The position numbers were made by a program, and so were the translations under genes. A stretch of DNA of 64,000 bases. It comes from Prolixibacteraceae bacterium UBA1413 (GTDB taxonomy: Bacteria; Bacteroidota; Bacteroidia; Bacteroidales; Prolixibacteraceae). Under the pieces are notes generated by a model. It was not told where the DNA came from and did not search any database. It worked only from the letters and a program-made list of their open reading frames with translations. The first letter of the stretch is position 1, and each line of letters opens with the position of its first letter. The stretch covers positions 1-64,000 of the forward strand of contig DBPT01000022.1 in assembly GCA_002304925.1 (NCBI GenBank). The letters run 5' to 3'. Of this stretch, positions 24,939-33,908 are shown in pieces.

Positions 24939-26588
24939 TTGCTGTTCCAGGCTCAGCGTCAGCGTTGGCTGGTCGCACACTTCGGCAGGACCGAAATACT
25001 GGATGGGTCCAGGGTAGACAAAGCTGGTCTCCAGGGCCCATTTCTCACGGTGTTCGGCAAAATAACGGAAAGGAGCGCCATCAAGTTCAACAAGCGCTTT
25101 CTGGATAACAGGTTTCCATTGGCCATGCCGTCTTTCCATATTCATCATCATGGTTATCGGCACTCCGGCGGCAATCCACGTTTCGGCAGGTGCCGTCAGG
25201 TTCCTTACCGAAGCCATATAGCCGGTTTTTCCCGCATATATCAATGAAGAAGCGGTAAGTCCCAGGGAATAACAGTAATCAGCATCGAAGTTAGAAGGTG
25301 CGGCACACCGACCCTCATAACCGAAGAAATGATACTGCGTGCTGAATTTGCCCGTAAAATCACCGGTTTTCTTCATCTTTTTCAATTTGGATTTCACCAT
25401 TTCCCCCAGAAGGATTTCCGTCTGGATCAGGGATACCTGCACATTGCCGTGCGGATCACGGTCCAGGGTCAGTTGGTTGGCAAATCTGGCAGGTAGAGAA
25501 GAAAAAACGGCTTCAGATTCCGGAGAGAGATGGCCCGTCACAAAATCTCTCCGCGCGGCTTCATCGGCGATCGCCTTAAATTCCTCCTCAAAAGCAGATC
25601 CTTCCGCCAACAAGTCATTCAACTCATTGATCAGCAACTTCATCTCAGGGATAAATTCCACCAATCCTTCAGGAATGAGGGCCACACCGAAATCAAGACC
25701 AATGGCGGCACGGGCGGCCACCACCCGGGCAATATAATCCACGATATCGTTCAGGGTCTGTTTGTTCTTCTCAACCTCCTCTGAGACAAGACAGATATTG
25801 GGCTGTGTTTTGAGGGCACATTCCAGACCGATATGGGTAGCCGAACGCCCCATCAGTTTAATGAAATGCCAGTATTTCTTCGCCGAATTGGCGTCCCTGG
25901 CGATATTGCCTATTAATTCAGCATATACCTTGGTGGCGGTGTCAAAGCCGAAGGAGGCCTCGATCATGCAGTTTTTCAAATCTCCGTCGATGGTCTTGGG
26001 ACATCCGATCACCTGCACGCCGGCACCTCTCTCCTTGTAGTATTCTGCCAAAACACAAGCATTGGTGTTGCTGTCGTCACCGCCGATGATCACCAGGGCG
26101 TTGATATTTAGTTTCTTCATGATCTCCAGCCCCTTGTCAAACTGGGAGACCTCTTCCAGCTTGGTCCTGCCCGAACCGATGATGTCAAAACCTCCCGTAT
26201 TCCGGTATTCATCGAGATACTCAGCGGTAATCTCCATATATTGATGGTCGATCAAACCACCCGGACCACCCAGAAACCCATAGAGCCTGCTTTGGGGATT
26301 TATTTTTTTAAGTCCGTCAAAGATCCCGGCAATCACATTGTGTCCTCCAGGGGCCTGCCCTCCAGAAAGAATCACGCCTGCGTTGACCGGTGCCTTTTGT
26401 TCAGCCGTATTCCCTTTTTCAAAGGTAATCAACGGCATCCCGTAGGTATGCGGGAACATTTTCTTGATCTCCTCATGATGATCAGCCGACGTGGTTTTTT
26501 CTCCTTCAACGGGGTTGACGGCACCTTTCAGGGAATCGGGATATTTGGGCCGGTAATGGGCCCTTGCTTTTTGCAGCGGACTTATCAT
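24936..26588 (-). CDS. pfp: Diphosphate-fructose-6-phosphate 1-phosphotransferase
   Basis: Reversible, pyrophosphate-using phosphofructokinase of glycolysis. 550 residues, the long PFP type. Key stretches are GGQAPGGHNVIAG, VIIGGDDSNTNA (G-G-D-D, where D replaces the G of ATP-using enzymes and indicates PPi), CPKTIDGDLKN, and KLMGRSATHIGLECAL. No ATP-type phosphofructokinase is seen in the window. It is divergent from mnmH; both gene starts are preceded by AT-rich sequence but I cannot place a clear promoter. Confidence 0.95.
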   Translation of the reverse strand: MISPLQKARAHYRPKYPDSLKGAVNPVEGEKTTSADHHEEIKKMFPHTYGMPLITFEKGNTAEQKAPVNAGVILSGGQAPGGHNVIAGIFDGLKKINPQSRLYGFLGGPGGLIDHQYMEITAEYLDEYRNTGGFDIIGSGRTKLEEVSQFDKGLEIMKKLNINALVIIGGDDSNTNACVLAEYYKERGAGVQVIGCPKTIDGDLKNCMIEASFGFDTATKVYAELIGNIARDANSAKKYWHFIKLMGRSATHIGLECALKTQPNICLVSEEVEKNKQTLNDIVDYIARVVAARAAIGLDFGVALIPEGLVEFIPEMKLLINELNDLLAEGSAFEEEFKAIADEAARRDFVTGHLSPESEAVFSSLPARFANQLTLDRDPHGNVQVSLIQTEILLGEMVKSKLKKMKKTGDFTGKFSTQYHFFGYEGRCAAPSNFDADYCYSLGLTASSLIYAGKTGYMASVRNLTAPAETWIAAGVPITMMMNMERRHGQWKPVIQKALVELDGAPFRYFAEHREKWALETSFVYPGPIQYFGPAEVCDQPTLTLSLEQQ

Positions 26589-26746
26589 TTCAATTTTTTT
26601 TAAGATTTTTCAAAAACAACCTGCTAATTTAATACTATATCAGCGATTCATCCCGGAGTTTGAGTGTGGTTCAGAAAAATTTAAAGTTTAATTAAACCCG
26701 CAGGGACACGATACCCGGGAATTCCAACCTGCCGAAGCCAAAAGAA

Positions 26747-27817
26747 ATGTTTAGTTTTGCGTTCGTGATCCGTGAAATTGAAATTGATGATTTTTGGCGG
26801 GCCGGTCTGCCGTTGATAGACGTCCGTTCTCCCGGGGAATTTGCCAGAGGGCATATTCCCGGAGCTGTCAATATTCCGCTTTTCACCGATGAAGAGCGGG
26901 CAAGGATAGGAACGCTGTATACCAGGGTTTCCGCTGAGAAGGCGATGACAAAGGGGTTGGAACTTGCGGAACCACGGCGGCAATGGTACCTTGAGGAATC
27001 GCGAAGGGCGGCACCTCGTGGGGAAGTGGCTGTTCACTGCTGGCGGGGAGGATTGCGAAGCCGTTCCTTTGCCCGTCATCTCAGGGAGAATGGCTTTGAA
27101 AAGGTCGTAATCATCGCCGGTGGATACAAGGCTTACCGCCAGCATGCGCATGCTTTTTTTGAGAATCCGCTGAATCTGAGGATCCTCGGCGGCTATACCG
27201 GGAGCGGCAAGACAGAAATCCTGGGAGCCCTCGCTTCACGGGGAGAGCAGATCATCGACCTCGAAGGCCTTGCCTGCCACAAAGGATCCTCCTTCGGATC
27301 CATTGGCTGCGGCTGCCAACCCACTACGGAACAGTTCGAAAACTACCTGTTCGGGGCATTCAGAGAAACAGATCCCTGCCGACCTGTCTGGCTTGAAGAC
27401 GAGAGCCACAACATCGGAGGGGTGAACCTTCCCCTGCCCTTGTGGCTTCAGATGCAGAAAAGCCCGGCCTGGTTCCTGCGGATCCCCAGGGAAGTACGCG
27501 CTTCCCGCCTGGTGAAGGAATATGCAGGGTACGGCCCCCGGCTGCTTACGGAAGCTACCGGCAGGATTGCCCGCCGCCTGGGAGGTGAAAACTGCACCAA
27601 AACCCTGGAGCTGATCTCCGGCGGCCACTACCTGGATGCAGCAATGATCCTCCTCTCCTACTACGATAAAAGCTATGAAAGAGCCCTCCGGTTACACTCC
27701 TGCGGGGATGTGCGGGAAATCATCACGGATTGCATAGATCCTGAAAAGAATGCAGCCCTCCTCCTCAGTTATTGCGGACCAGGAGCCGTTTCCATCCGAA
27801 AACAAGCTGCCAGTTAA
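26747..27817 (+). CDS. mnmH: tRNA 2-selenouridine synthase (MnmH/SelU)
   Basis: Replaces sulfur by selenium, via a geranylated intermediate, at the wobble 2-thiouridine of certain tRNAs. 356 residues: a rhodanese domain with PLIDVRSPGEFARGHIPGA and the catalytic C-W-R-G-G-L-R-S loop, then a P-loop domain with GYTGSGKTEIL near residue 150 and LEDESHNIGG further on. Its presence suggests the organism uses selenophosphate; selD is not in the window. It is convergent with the ribbon-helix-helix gene. Confidence 0.93.
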   Translation: MFSFAFVIREIEIDDFWRAGLPLIDVRSPGEFARGHIPGAVNIPLFTDEERARIGTLYTRVSAEKAMTKGLELAEPRRQWYLEESRRAAPRGEVAVHCWRGGLRSRSFARHLRENGFEKVVIIAGGYKAYRQHAHAFFENPLNLRILGGYTGSGKTEILGALASRGEQIIDLEGLACHKGSSFGSIGCGCQPTTEQFENYLFGAFRETDPCRPVWLEDESHNIGGVNLPLPLWLQMQKSPAWFLRIPREVRASRLVKEYAGYGPRLLTEATGRIARRLGGENCTKTLELISGGHYLDAAMILLSYYDKSYERALRLHSCGDVREIITDCIDPEKNAALLLSYCGPGAVSIRKQAAS

Positions 27818-27906
27818 TTTCCGGCGAAGTCAACCGAATGACAATCAGGGCGACTTTTATCTGGTTGACCGACTTTTTCAGGTCGATTCCGAACAGGACA
27901 ATCCGT

Positions 27907-28089
27907 CTATTTCGGGTCACCTTCTGCATTGGGGAAGCTTCTTTTAATTCTTTTGGCATCTTTCAGTGCTTTAAAGATAATCCATTCCAATTGCCCGTTG
28001 GTACTCCGGAATTCATCGGCCGCCCATCGCTCCACCGCCGACATGACATCTTTGTCAATTCTCAATGCAAAAGTCTTCTTCTTTGTCAT
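27907..28089 (-). CDS. Arc-like ribbon-helix-helix protein
   Basis: 60 residues beginning MTKKKTFALRIDKDVMSAVE. The short N-terminal strand (KTFALRID) followed by two helices (MSAVERWAADEF, NGQLEWIIFKAL) is the ribbon-helix-helix DNA-binding fold of Arc/MetJ type. It is the third gene of a minus-strand run SPFH, PH-like, RHH, 28 bases after the second. No toxin gene is adjacent, so this is not treated as an antitoxin. It could regulate the operon. Confidence 0.75.
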   Translation of the reverse strand: MTKKKTFALRIDKDVMSAVERWAADEFRSTNGQLEWIIFKALKDAKRIKRSFPNAEGDPK

Positions 28090-28117
28090 ACTTCCGGATT
28101 CAAAAAAGTATCTGACT

Positions 28118-28654
28118 CTATATATCCTTTCCGCGCATCATTTTTTCCATGGCGGCAGTAATGGCCTGCACCCGCCTGGTACCGATCAGGATTGACTTTC
28201 CGTTTTTCAGGGTCAGTGTAAGCCCTTCTTTCCCCGACACGTTGTAGGCAACTTTTTTCTTTTGCCACCCCTGCCTGATTCCCCATCCGCCATATTCCAG
28301 AATCGGATTGTATGTGCCGACTTTGAAGGAGGCAATTTCATCCCGGTGAATGACCTTCCCCGACCGGTAAAACGGCCTGAACCTGAAAGAAATGGCATCC
28401 TCCGTAATCTCGGTATTCAATCTGGATGCAAAAAACAGGATGACAACACCTCCCATCAGCAAGGTGATCGCCCCGGTAGTAACAGCCAGTATTACGTCGG
28501 AAGCAGGATTGTCGCCCCAGGGTTCTCCCGTGGTCAGCTGGGATAAGAGGCCGTACCACAGCGGCACCACCGAAACTGCAAAAGCTCCCACAAGAATGAC
28601 CCATAGCCACCATTGGTTAAATTTCTGCTCTTCCTTAAACAATAGCTTCTTCAT
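28118..28654 (-). CDS. Membrane protein with bacterial PH-like domain
   Basis: 178 residues. Two membrane helices lie near residues 16-36 and 55-76; the rest is a soluble domain of strands with a closing helix (GTRRVQAITAAMEKMM), the pattern of bacterial PH-like domains. ILEYGGWGIR, a G-G-W-G-I-R motif typical of these membrane-anchored PH proteins, is visible. The function is not known. It lies between the SPFH gene and the RHH gene on the same strand. Confidence 0.7.
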   Translation of the reverse strand: MKKLLFKEEQKFNQWWLWVILVGAFAVSVVPLWYGLLSQLTTGEPWGDNPASDVILAVTTGAITLLMGGVVILFFASRLNTEITEDAISFRFRPFYRSGKVIHRDEIASFKVGTYNPILEYGGWGIRQGWQKKKVAYNVSGKEGLTLTLKNGKSILIGTRRVQAITAAMEKMMRGKDI

Positions 28655-28807
28655 ATATAAATTGTTAAGACCTCGTCAAATCGAGCTCATCAGCCAATCG
28701 CATGCTTCCCTTCATAATCATTCTCGCCGGTTTTGCCGCCCCGGAAAGGCGGTTGCCCGACAGCCCCCTGGAAAGAGTTTTACCTGCACCACACAGGGTG
28801 CCCGGGA

Positions 28808-29659
28808 CTAATAGATGGTCCCGGTATTGACGATGGGTGTCGTTTCTTTGTCACCGCACAACACAACCATCAGGTTGCTCACCATGGAGGCCTTTTTTTC
28901 TTCGTCGAGCTGGACAATTTCCTTTTTGCTCAGCTCCTCGAGGGCCATCTCCACCATGCTCACGGCACCCTCCACAATTTTAAAACGCGCTGCAACAATG
29001 GCGGCCGCCTGCTGGCGCTTCAGCATCGCCTGGGCAATCTCCTGGGCATAGGCCAGATAATTGATGCGGGCCTCCATGACTTCCACCCCGGCAATTTCAA
29101 GCCGCTCATCCAACTCCTTCTCCAACTGATCATTCACCTCTTCTCCTCCGCCACGGAGGGTCACCACCGCTTCATGGTCCTCAAAATTGTCGTACGGATA
29201 AATCCCGGCCAGCTTGCGGATGGCAGCTTCGGTCTGAATGTTCACAAAATGCTCGTAATCTTCGACCTGAAACGCAGCCTTGAAAGTATCGCAGACCCGC
29301 CAGACCAGAACAACCCCGATCATGATCGGATTCCCGATCTTGTCGTTTACCTTCAACGGCTCAGAATCAAAATTCCGGGCCCTCAGAGAGATCTTCCTGC
29401 GGCTGAAAAAAGGATTTACCCAATAAAAACCGTTATCCTTGATGCTCCCCTTATACGCCCCGAACAAAACCAACACAGCACTCTCATTGGGATTCACAAT
29501 CTGAAAACCCACAGAGAGAAAAATAAAAATAATCCCCAGAACAATGGCAGGAATGATCATCCCGCGCATTCCGGCCATAACAATGGCTACCAGCAAAACA
29601 AGCTCGATAAATACGAAAAGGTAACCCGACATAGGTGAAAATTTCTTTTCCATGGTCAT
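28808..29659 (-). CDS. SPFH/Band 7 domain membrane protein
   Basis: 283 residues. Two N-terminal helices (about 10-50) precede an SPFH domain: FQIVNPNESAVLVLFGAYKG, IRARNFDSEPLKVND, VVLVWRVCDTFKAAF. A long Ala/Glu-rich helix follows (AQEIAQAMLKRQQAAAIVAA), as in slipin- and flotillin-like oligomers that organise membrane patches. It has its own near-perfect promoter and heads a three-gene run with the PH-like and RHH genes. Confidence 0.88.
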   Translation of the reverse strand: MTMEKKFSPMSGYLFVFIELVLLVAIVMAGMRGMIIPAIVLGIIFIFLSVGFQIVNPNESAVLVLFGAYKGSIKDNGFYWVNPFFSRRKISLRARNFDSEPLKVNDKIGNPIMIGVVLVWRVCDTFKAAFQVEDYEHFVNIQTEAAIRKLAGIYPYDNFEDHEAVVTLRGGGEEVNDQLEKELDERLEIAGVEVMEARINYLAYAQEIAQAMLKRQQAAAIVAARFKIVEGAVSMVEMALEELSKKEIVQLDEEKKASMVSNLMVVLCGDKETTPIVNTGTIY

Positions 29660-29685
29660 AAGTATATGATATTAATTTGATATCA

Positions 29686-29717
29686 CAAATATATCATTAT
29701 AATTTAATATGTACAAA
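29686..29717 (-). promoter_or_regulatory. Near-perfect Bacteroidota promoter for the SPFH operon
   Basis: On the minus strand TTTG (29714-29717), 20 bases of AT-rich spacer, then TATATTTG (29686-29693). Both elements match consensus in full, the best promoter in the window. The SPFH start codon is 27 bases beyond the -7 element. Confidence 0.8.
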
Positions 29718-29742
29718 CATTTTTAAAAAAATGCAAAAAAAA

Positions 29743-29765
29743 AATCCCGGGACAGCCCCGGGATT
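29743..29765 (-). terminator. Intrinsic terminator after the sigma-factor operon
   Basis: AATCCCGGG (29743-29751) pairs perfectly with CCCGGGATT (29757-29765) around a 5-base loop. On the minus strand it is followed by a run of about ten T. It lies 4 bases past the stop of the small gene that follows the sigma factor gene. Confidence 0.9.
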
Positions 29766-29768
29766 GTT

Positions 29769-29981
29769 TCAATTCAGAATCCACTCCGTTTTTCCTGCCG
29801 ATGAGGTATCTATAACTTCATAAGCACAGGCGAAATCGAGGATCGCCCTCACCGCTCTTTCGGGCGGCTCAAAACCTTCGGATGCGTTCATGTCTGGCAA
29901 AGATTCATTTTTGATTCCGGAGGAATCCGATGAAGCCTGAACCTTTGTAATGTGAAAAATCAACGTAGAAAATTTTTTCAT
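29769..29981 (-). CDS. Small conserved-looking protein downstream of the sigma factor
   Basis: 70 residues from MKKFSTLIFH. The N-terminal half is basic then polar; the C-terminal half PPERAVRAILDFACAYEVID ends in SAGKTEWILN. That ending (P-x-x-A-V-x-x-I-L-x-F/Y-A/S ... G-x-x-E-x-x-L-N) resembles small proteins that follow sigma genes in other Bacteroidota, as far as I recall. It is 62 bases after the sigma gene, on the same strand, and is followed by a strong terminator, which supports it as a real gene. The function is unknown; a link to the sigma factor is inferred from position only. Confidence 0.65.
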   Translation of the reverse strand: MKKFSTLIFHITKVQASSDSSGIKNESLPDMNASEGFEPPERAVRAILDFACAYEVIDTSSAGKTEWILN

Positions 29982-30043
29982 AGGCACCGCGTCAAATTTT
30001 ATTTTATAACGCTGCCTGCAAGCAAATATTGTGTTAAAGAATC

Positions 30044-30637
30044 TTAATTCCTTGTGAGTGTCAGGTTTTTTCCCCTGATCAGTTTTCTGAGATTTATCAG
30101 GGCATACCGCATTCTTCCGAGGGCGGTATTAATGCTTACGCCAGTCTGGTCGGCGATTTCCTTAAAACTCAGTCCCAGGTAATGCCTCATATGGATTACC
30201 TGCTGCTGATCGGGAGGAAGTTCTTTCACCAGTTCCCTGACTTCTGTAAGGATTTGACTGGCAACCATCTGGTCTTCGATATTATCATCGGAGAATTTCG
30301 AGGAATTGAATAGGTCAGCCTCACAGCTGTCGTTTGAGATGACGCCGAAGAGTTTTTCCTTGCGAAAATGGTCGATAATCAGGTTATGAGAAATCCGCAG
30401 CACCCAGGAAATGAATTTTCCGTTATCGGTATAACGGCCATGTTTTAACGAACGGATGACTTTAATAAAAGTTTCCTGAAAGATATCTTCAGCAAGGTCC
30501 TGTTTTTTAACAATAAGCAGGATATAAGAATAGACCCTGTTTTTGTGCCGGAGGATTAATATTTCAAAAGCCTTTTGGTCCCCATTTAAAAAACGTTGAA
30601 CGAGTTCGTTGTCGCTCAAATTCTCTGAACTGAACAT
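30044..30637 (-). CDS. RNA polymerase sigma factor, ECF-like (sigma-70 family)
   Basis: 197 residues with the two ECF domains: region 2 (NRVYSYILLIVKKQDLAEDIFQ, FISWVLRISHNLIIDHFR) and region 4 (LPPDQQQVIHMRHYLGLSFK, EIADQTGVSINTALGRMRYA). No anti-sigma factor with a membrane helix follows; instead a 70-residue protein does. It is divergent from uvrA, an arrangement common in Bacteroidota. The target genes cannot be read from the window. Confidence 0.92.
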   Translation of the reverse strand: MFSSENLSDNELVQRFLNGDQKAFEILILRHKNRVYSYILLIVKKQDLAEDIFQETFIKVIRSLKHGRYTDNGKFISWVLRISHNLIIDHFRKEKLFGVISNDSCEADLFNSSKFSDDNIEDQMVASQILTEVRELVKELPPDQQQVIHMRHYLGLSFKEIADQTGVSINTALGRMRYALINLRKLIRGKNLTLTRN

Positions 30638-30687
30638 TACCTTCTATTTTGTTGAACAAAAAGTAAAGTTTGAGCTATAGGCAACCG

Positions 30688-30719
30688 TTTTTAAATGAGT
30701 GAAACAAATTTTATTTTTG
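30688..30719 (+). promoter_or_regulatory. Bacteroidota-type promoter for uvrA
   Basis: TTTT at 30688-30691, 20 bases, TATTTTTG at 30712-30719. The -7 element is a full match and the -33 has one mismatch. Transcription would start near 30726, giving a 60-base AT-rich leader. Confidence 0.55.
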
Positions 30720-30789
30720 CGCGATGTAAAAATGAAACATTTTACGCAAATAAACAAATTTTTTTTCATAACATAACAAATCCGGCCCG

Positions 30790-33597
30790 ATGGTTAGTGT
30801 CAGTCTCTCCGAATGCATTGAAATAGAGGGAGCCAGGGTTCACAATCTGAAGAATATCAGTTTAAAGATCCCCCGCAAACAGATGGTGGTGATCACGGGA
30901 GTGTCAGGATCGGGCAAATCATCGCTGGCTTTTGACACCCTTTATGCGGAGGGGCAACGGAGGTATGTTGAGAGTTTGTCAGCCTATGCCCGCCAGTTTT
31001 TGGGAAGGATCGACAAGCCGGATGTTGATTACATCAAGGGTATACCTCCTGCGATTGCTATCGAGCAGAAGGTGAACACCCGGAATCCCCGTTCCACGGT
31101 GGGCACCTCCACTGAGATTTATGATTATCTGAAGCTGTTGTATGCCCGGATCGGGCATACGGTCTCGCCCGTATCCGGGGAGGAGGTGATGCGCCATTCA
31201 GTGACCGATGTCGTGGATTTTGTCTCCTCCTTTTCGCCCGGCACACCGATCCTGATCACGGCACCGCTGAAGCTGAAGGAGGGCAGGAATCTGCTTCAGG
31301 AAGCCGGCGTTTTGCTACAGCAGGGCTTTAGCAGGCTGGAAATCGACAACCGGGTGGTACGGATCGACCGGTTAAGCGAAGATGATCCTGACCTCTCAGG
31401 ATGCAAAAAATGCAACATTGTCATTGACAGGATTGTCGTTGACTTTGATGAAGACACCCTGAACCGGGTAGCCGATTCTGTCCAGACCGCTTTTTTTGAA
31501 GGTCAGGGGGAGTGCATCCTGAAAGTAACGGAAGGGGAAAACACCATAACGGGCCGTTTTTCGAACCGTTTTGAAGCCGACGGGATAACCTTTGAAGAGC
31601 CTTCGATACACATGTTCAGCTTTAACAACCCCATGGGCGCTTGTCCGGCATGCGAAGGCTACGGCAAGGTGATTGGCATCGACGAAGACCTGGTGGTGCC
31701 CAACAAGTCGCTTTCGGTGTACCAGGATGCCATCGCCTGTTGGAAAGGGGAAAAGATGAGAGAATGGAAGGACCGGCTCATTTATTCGGCCGACCGTTTT
31801 GATTTCCCGATCCATTGTCCTTATTATGAACTTACCGATGATCAACGCCGTCTTTTATGGACGGGCAACACCTGGTTCGAGGGGTTGAACCGGTTTTTCA
31901 CGCACCTTGAAGAGCAGTCCTACAAGATACAATACCGGGTTATGTTATCGAGATACCGGGGCAAGACGGTTTGTCCGGAATGCCGCGGCAGCCGGTTGAA
32001 GAAAGAGACCGGGTATGTTAAAATTGCCGGTAAGTCGATCCAGGAGCTGGTCCTGATGCCGGTTTCGGAGTTGCGGCAGTTTTTTCTTGACATCACTCTT
32101 TCTCCCCACGAAGAAAAGATAGGTCGCCGCATCCTCCTCGAAATCAGGAACCGGTTGGGATTTCTCACTGAAGTAGGCCTGGGATACCTGACGCTGAACC
32201 GGTTATCCTCCTCCCTCTCGGGAGGCGAATCCCAACGCATCAACCTGGTTACCTCCCTGGGAAGCAGTCTGGTAGGATCCCTCTACATCCTCGACGAACC
32301 CAGCATCGGTCTTCATCCGCGCGACACCCTGCAACTGATCGGAGTATTGAAGAAACTGCAGCAACTGGGAAATACGGTGATTGTCGTGGAACATGATGAA
32401 GAGATCATGCGGGCTTCCGACCAGATCGTGGACATTGGTCCTGGTGCCGGCATCCTGGGAGGAGAAATCGTTTTCCAGGGGAATCATGACCAGCTCAGGG
32501 ATTCGGAGAGCAGTCTGACTGCCGCTTACCTGACCGGAAGGAAGAAGATAGAGGTCCCTTCTTACCGCAGAAAATGGAACAATTACATTGAAGTGACGGG
32601 AGCCCGTGAGAACAACCTGAAAAACCTGCGTGTGAAATTTCCGCTGAATACCATCACTGTCGTCACCGGGGTAAGCGGTTCCGGGAAATCCTCCCTGGTG
32701 AGCAGGATTCTGTTCCCTGCCATGTCCAAATTGCTGGGAGGGCACAGTGAAAGAACCGGATTTCACGACACCCTTCAGGGCGATCTTCACCTGGTGACAG
32801 CCGTGGAATTTGTCGACCAGAATCCCATCGGCAAAAGTTCCCGGTCAAATCCGGTCACCTACCTGAAAGCATACGACGAAATCAGGAAATTATTTTCCGA
32901 ACAGCCGACCGCCAAATACCAGGGACTCAACGCATCCCATTTCTCCTTTAACATTGATGGCGGAAGATGCGATGAATGCCAGGGAGAAGGGATCATCAAA
33001 GTTGAAATGCAATTCCTGGCCGATGTTTACCTGGTGTGCGAAAGTTGTGGTGGTAAACGTTTCAAGGAAGAAATCCTGGATGTCAGATACAGGGAGCACA
33101 ACATCGATGATATTCTCAATCTCACCGTGGACCAGGCCATTGAACTGTTTGACAATAACAAGTCATCGACCGGGAAGAAGATTGTCAGGAAGCTGAAGCC
33201 CCTCAGGGATGTCGGATTGGGTTACATCAAACTGGGACAGTCTTCCAGTACCCTCTCGGGAGGTGAAAGCCAGCGGGTAAAACTGGCTTCATTCCTGGCG
33301 AAGGAGAAAGATACCCCTACCCTGTTTATCTTTGACGAACCCACCACCGGCCTCCATTTCCACGATATCAAAAAACTGCTTGACTCCTTTGGCGCTTTGA
33401 TGGAACGGGGGCATACCATCGTTATCATCGAACACAATCTGGAAATCATCAAATCGGCCGACTGGATCATTGACCTCGGACCGGAAGGCGGAAATGAGGG
33501 AGGTCACCTGGTCTTCGAAGGGACTCCCGAAGCGTTGATCGGGTTCCGGAATTCCCATACCGGCGCCGCCCTGCGCAAAAAACTGGAATACGGGTGA
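30790..33597 (+). CDS. uvrA: Excinuclease ABC subunit A
   Basis: Damage-recognition ATPase of nucleotide excision repair. 935 residues with two ABC modules: the first Walker A GVSGSGKSSLAFDTLYAEG near residue 37, its signature LSGGESQRINL, and the second module's GVSGSGKSSLVSRILF and LSGGESQRVKLA. The zinc-binding cysteines are in CPACEGYG, CPECRGSR, CDECQGEG and CESCGGKR. The length and order are normal. It reads away from the sigma factor gene. Confidence 0.97.
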   Translation: MVSVSLSECIEIEGARVHNLKNISLKIPRKQMVVITGVSGSGKSSLAFDTLYAEGQRRYVESLSAYARQFLGRIDKPDVDYIKGIPPAIAIEQKVNTRNPRSTVGTSTEIYDYLKLLYARIGHTVSPVSGEEVMRHSVTDVVDFVSSFSPGTPILITAPLKLKEGRNLLQEAGVLLQQGFSRLEIDNRVVRIDRLSEDDPDLSGCKKCNIVIDRIVVDFDEDTLNRVADSVQTAFFEGQGECILKVTEGENTITGRFSNRFEADGITFEEPSIHMFSFNNPMGACPACEGYGKVIGIDEDLVVPNKSLSVYQDAIACWKGEKMREWKDRLIYSADRFDFPIHCPYYELTDDQRRLLWTGNTWFEGLNRFFTHLEEQSYKIQYRVMLSRYRGKTVCPECRGSRLKKETGYVKIAGKSIQELVLMPVSELRQFFLDITLSPHEEKIGRRILLEIRNRLGFLTEVGLGYLTLNRLSSSLSGGESQRINLVTSLGSSLVGSLYILDEPSIGLHPRDTLQLIGVLKKLQQLGNTVIVVEHDEEIMRASDQIVDIGPGAGILGGEIVFQGNHDQLRDSESSLTAAYLTGRKKIEVPSYRRKWNNYIEVTGARENNLKNLRVKFPLNTITVVTGVSGSGKSSLVSRILFPAMSKLLGGHSERTGFHDTLQGDLHLVTAVEFVDQNPIGKSSRSNPVTYLKAYDEIRKLFSEQPTAKYQGLNASHFSFNIDGGRCDECQGEGIIKVEMQFLADVYLVCESCGGKRFKEEILDVRYREHNIDDILNLTVDQAIELFDNNKSSTGKKIVRKLKPLRDVGLGYIKLGQSSSTLSGGESQRVKLASFLAKEKDTPTLFIFDEPTTGLHFHDIKKLLDSFGALMERGHTIVIIEHNLEIIKSADWIIDLGPEGGNEGGHLVFEGTPEALIGFRNSHTGAALRKKLEYG

Positions 33598-33908
33598 CCC
33601 CGCCGGTAGCCCTTTGCATGCTTCCAACCTTTGCAGATAAAAATTGTGACCGCTTTGCCCGATCCCCGATCGCTTCATTTCCGGAAAAATTGTAAATTGC
33701 AGCCTTTGATTTCAGGGAAAGCCATAATCTGTTATCAATGATGATACGAGCATGGAACGGGACACACAAAAGGGGATGTTGATTGCCTCCATGTGAAACC
33801 AAGTTCGGCGGAGCAGCGCGGGCCCAATTCCATGGGCGGAAGGAGCAGATAAGGCATGACTGATATATGTAATTGAAGAACAATACATTAAATAAAATAT
33901 ATATACGA
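33598..33908. other. 311-base space between uvrA and the prolyl oligopeptidase gene
   Basis: The first part is of normal base composition; the last 60 bases before the next gene are AT-rich with few G. I see no RNA gene, no hairpin with a U-tract and no clear promoter. Small open frames here have no support. Confidence 0.5.

Noticed and set aside
27907..28089. The ribbon-helix-helix gene as an antitoxin
   Set aside because: No toxin-like gene is adjacent; the neighbours are PH-like and SPFH membrane proteins.
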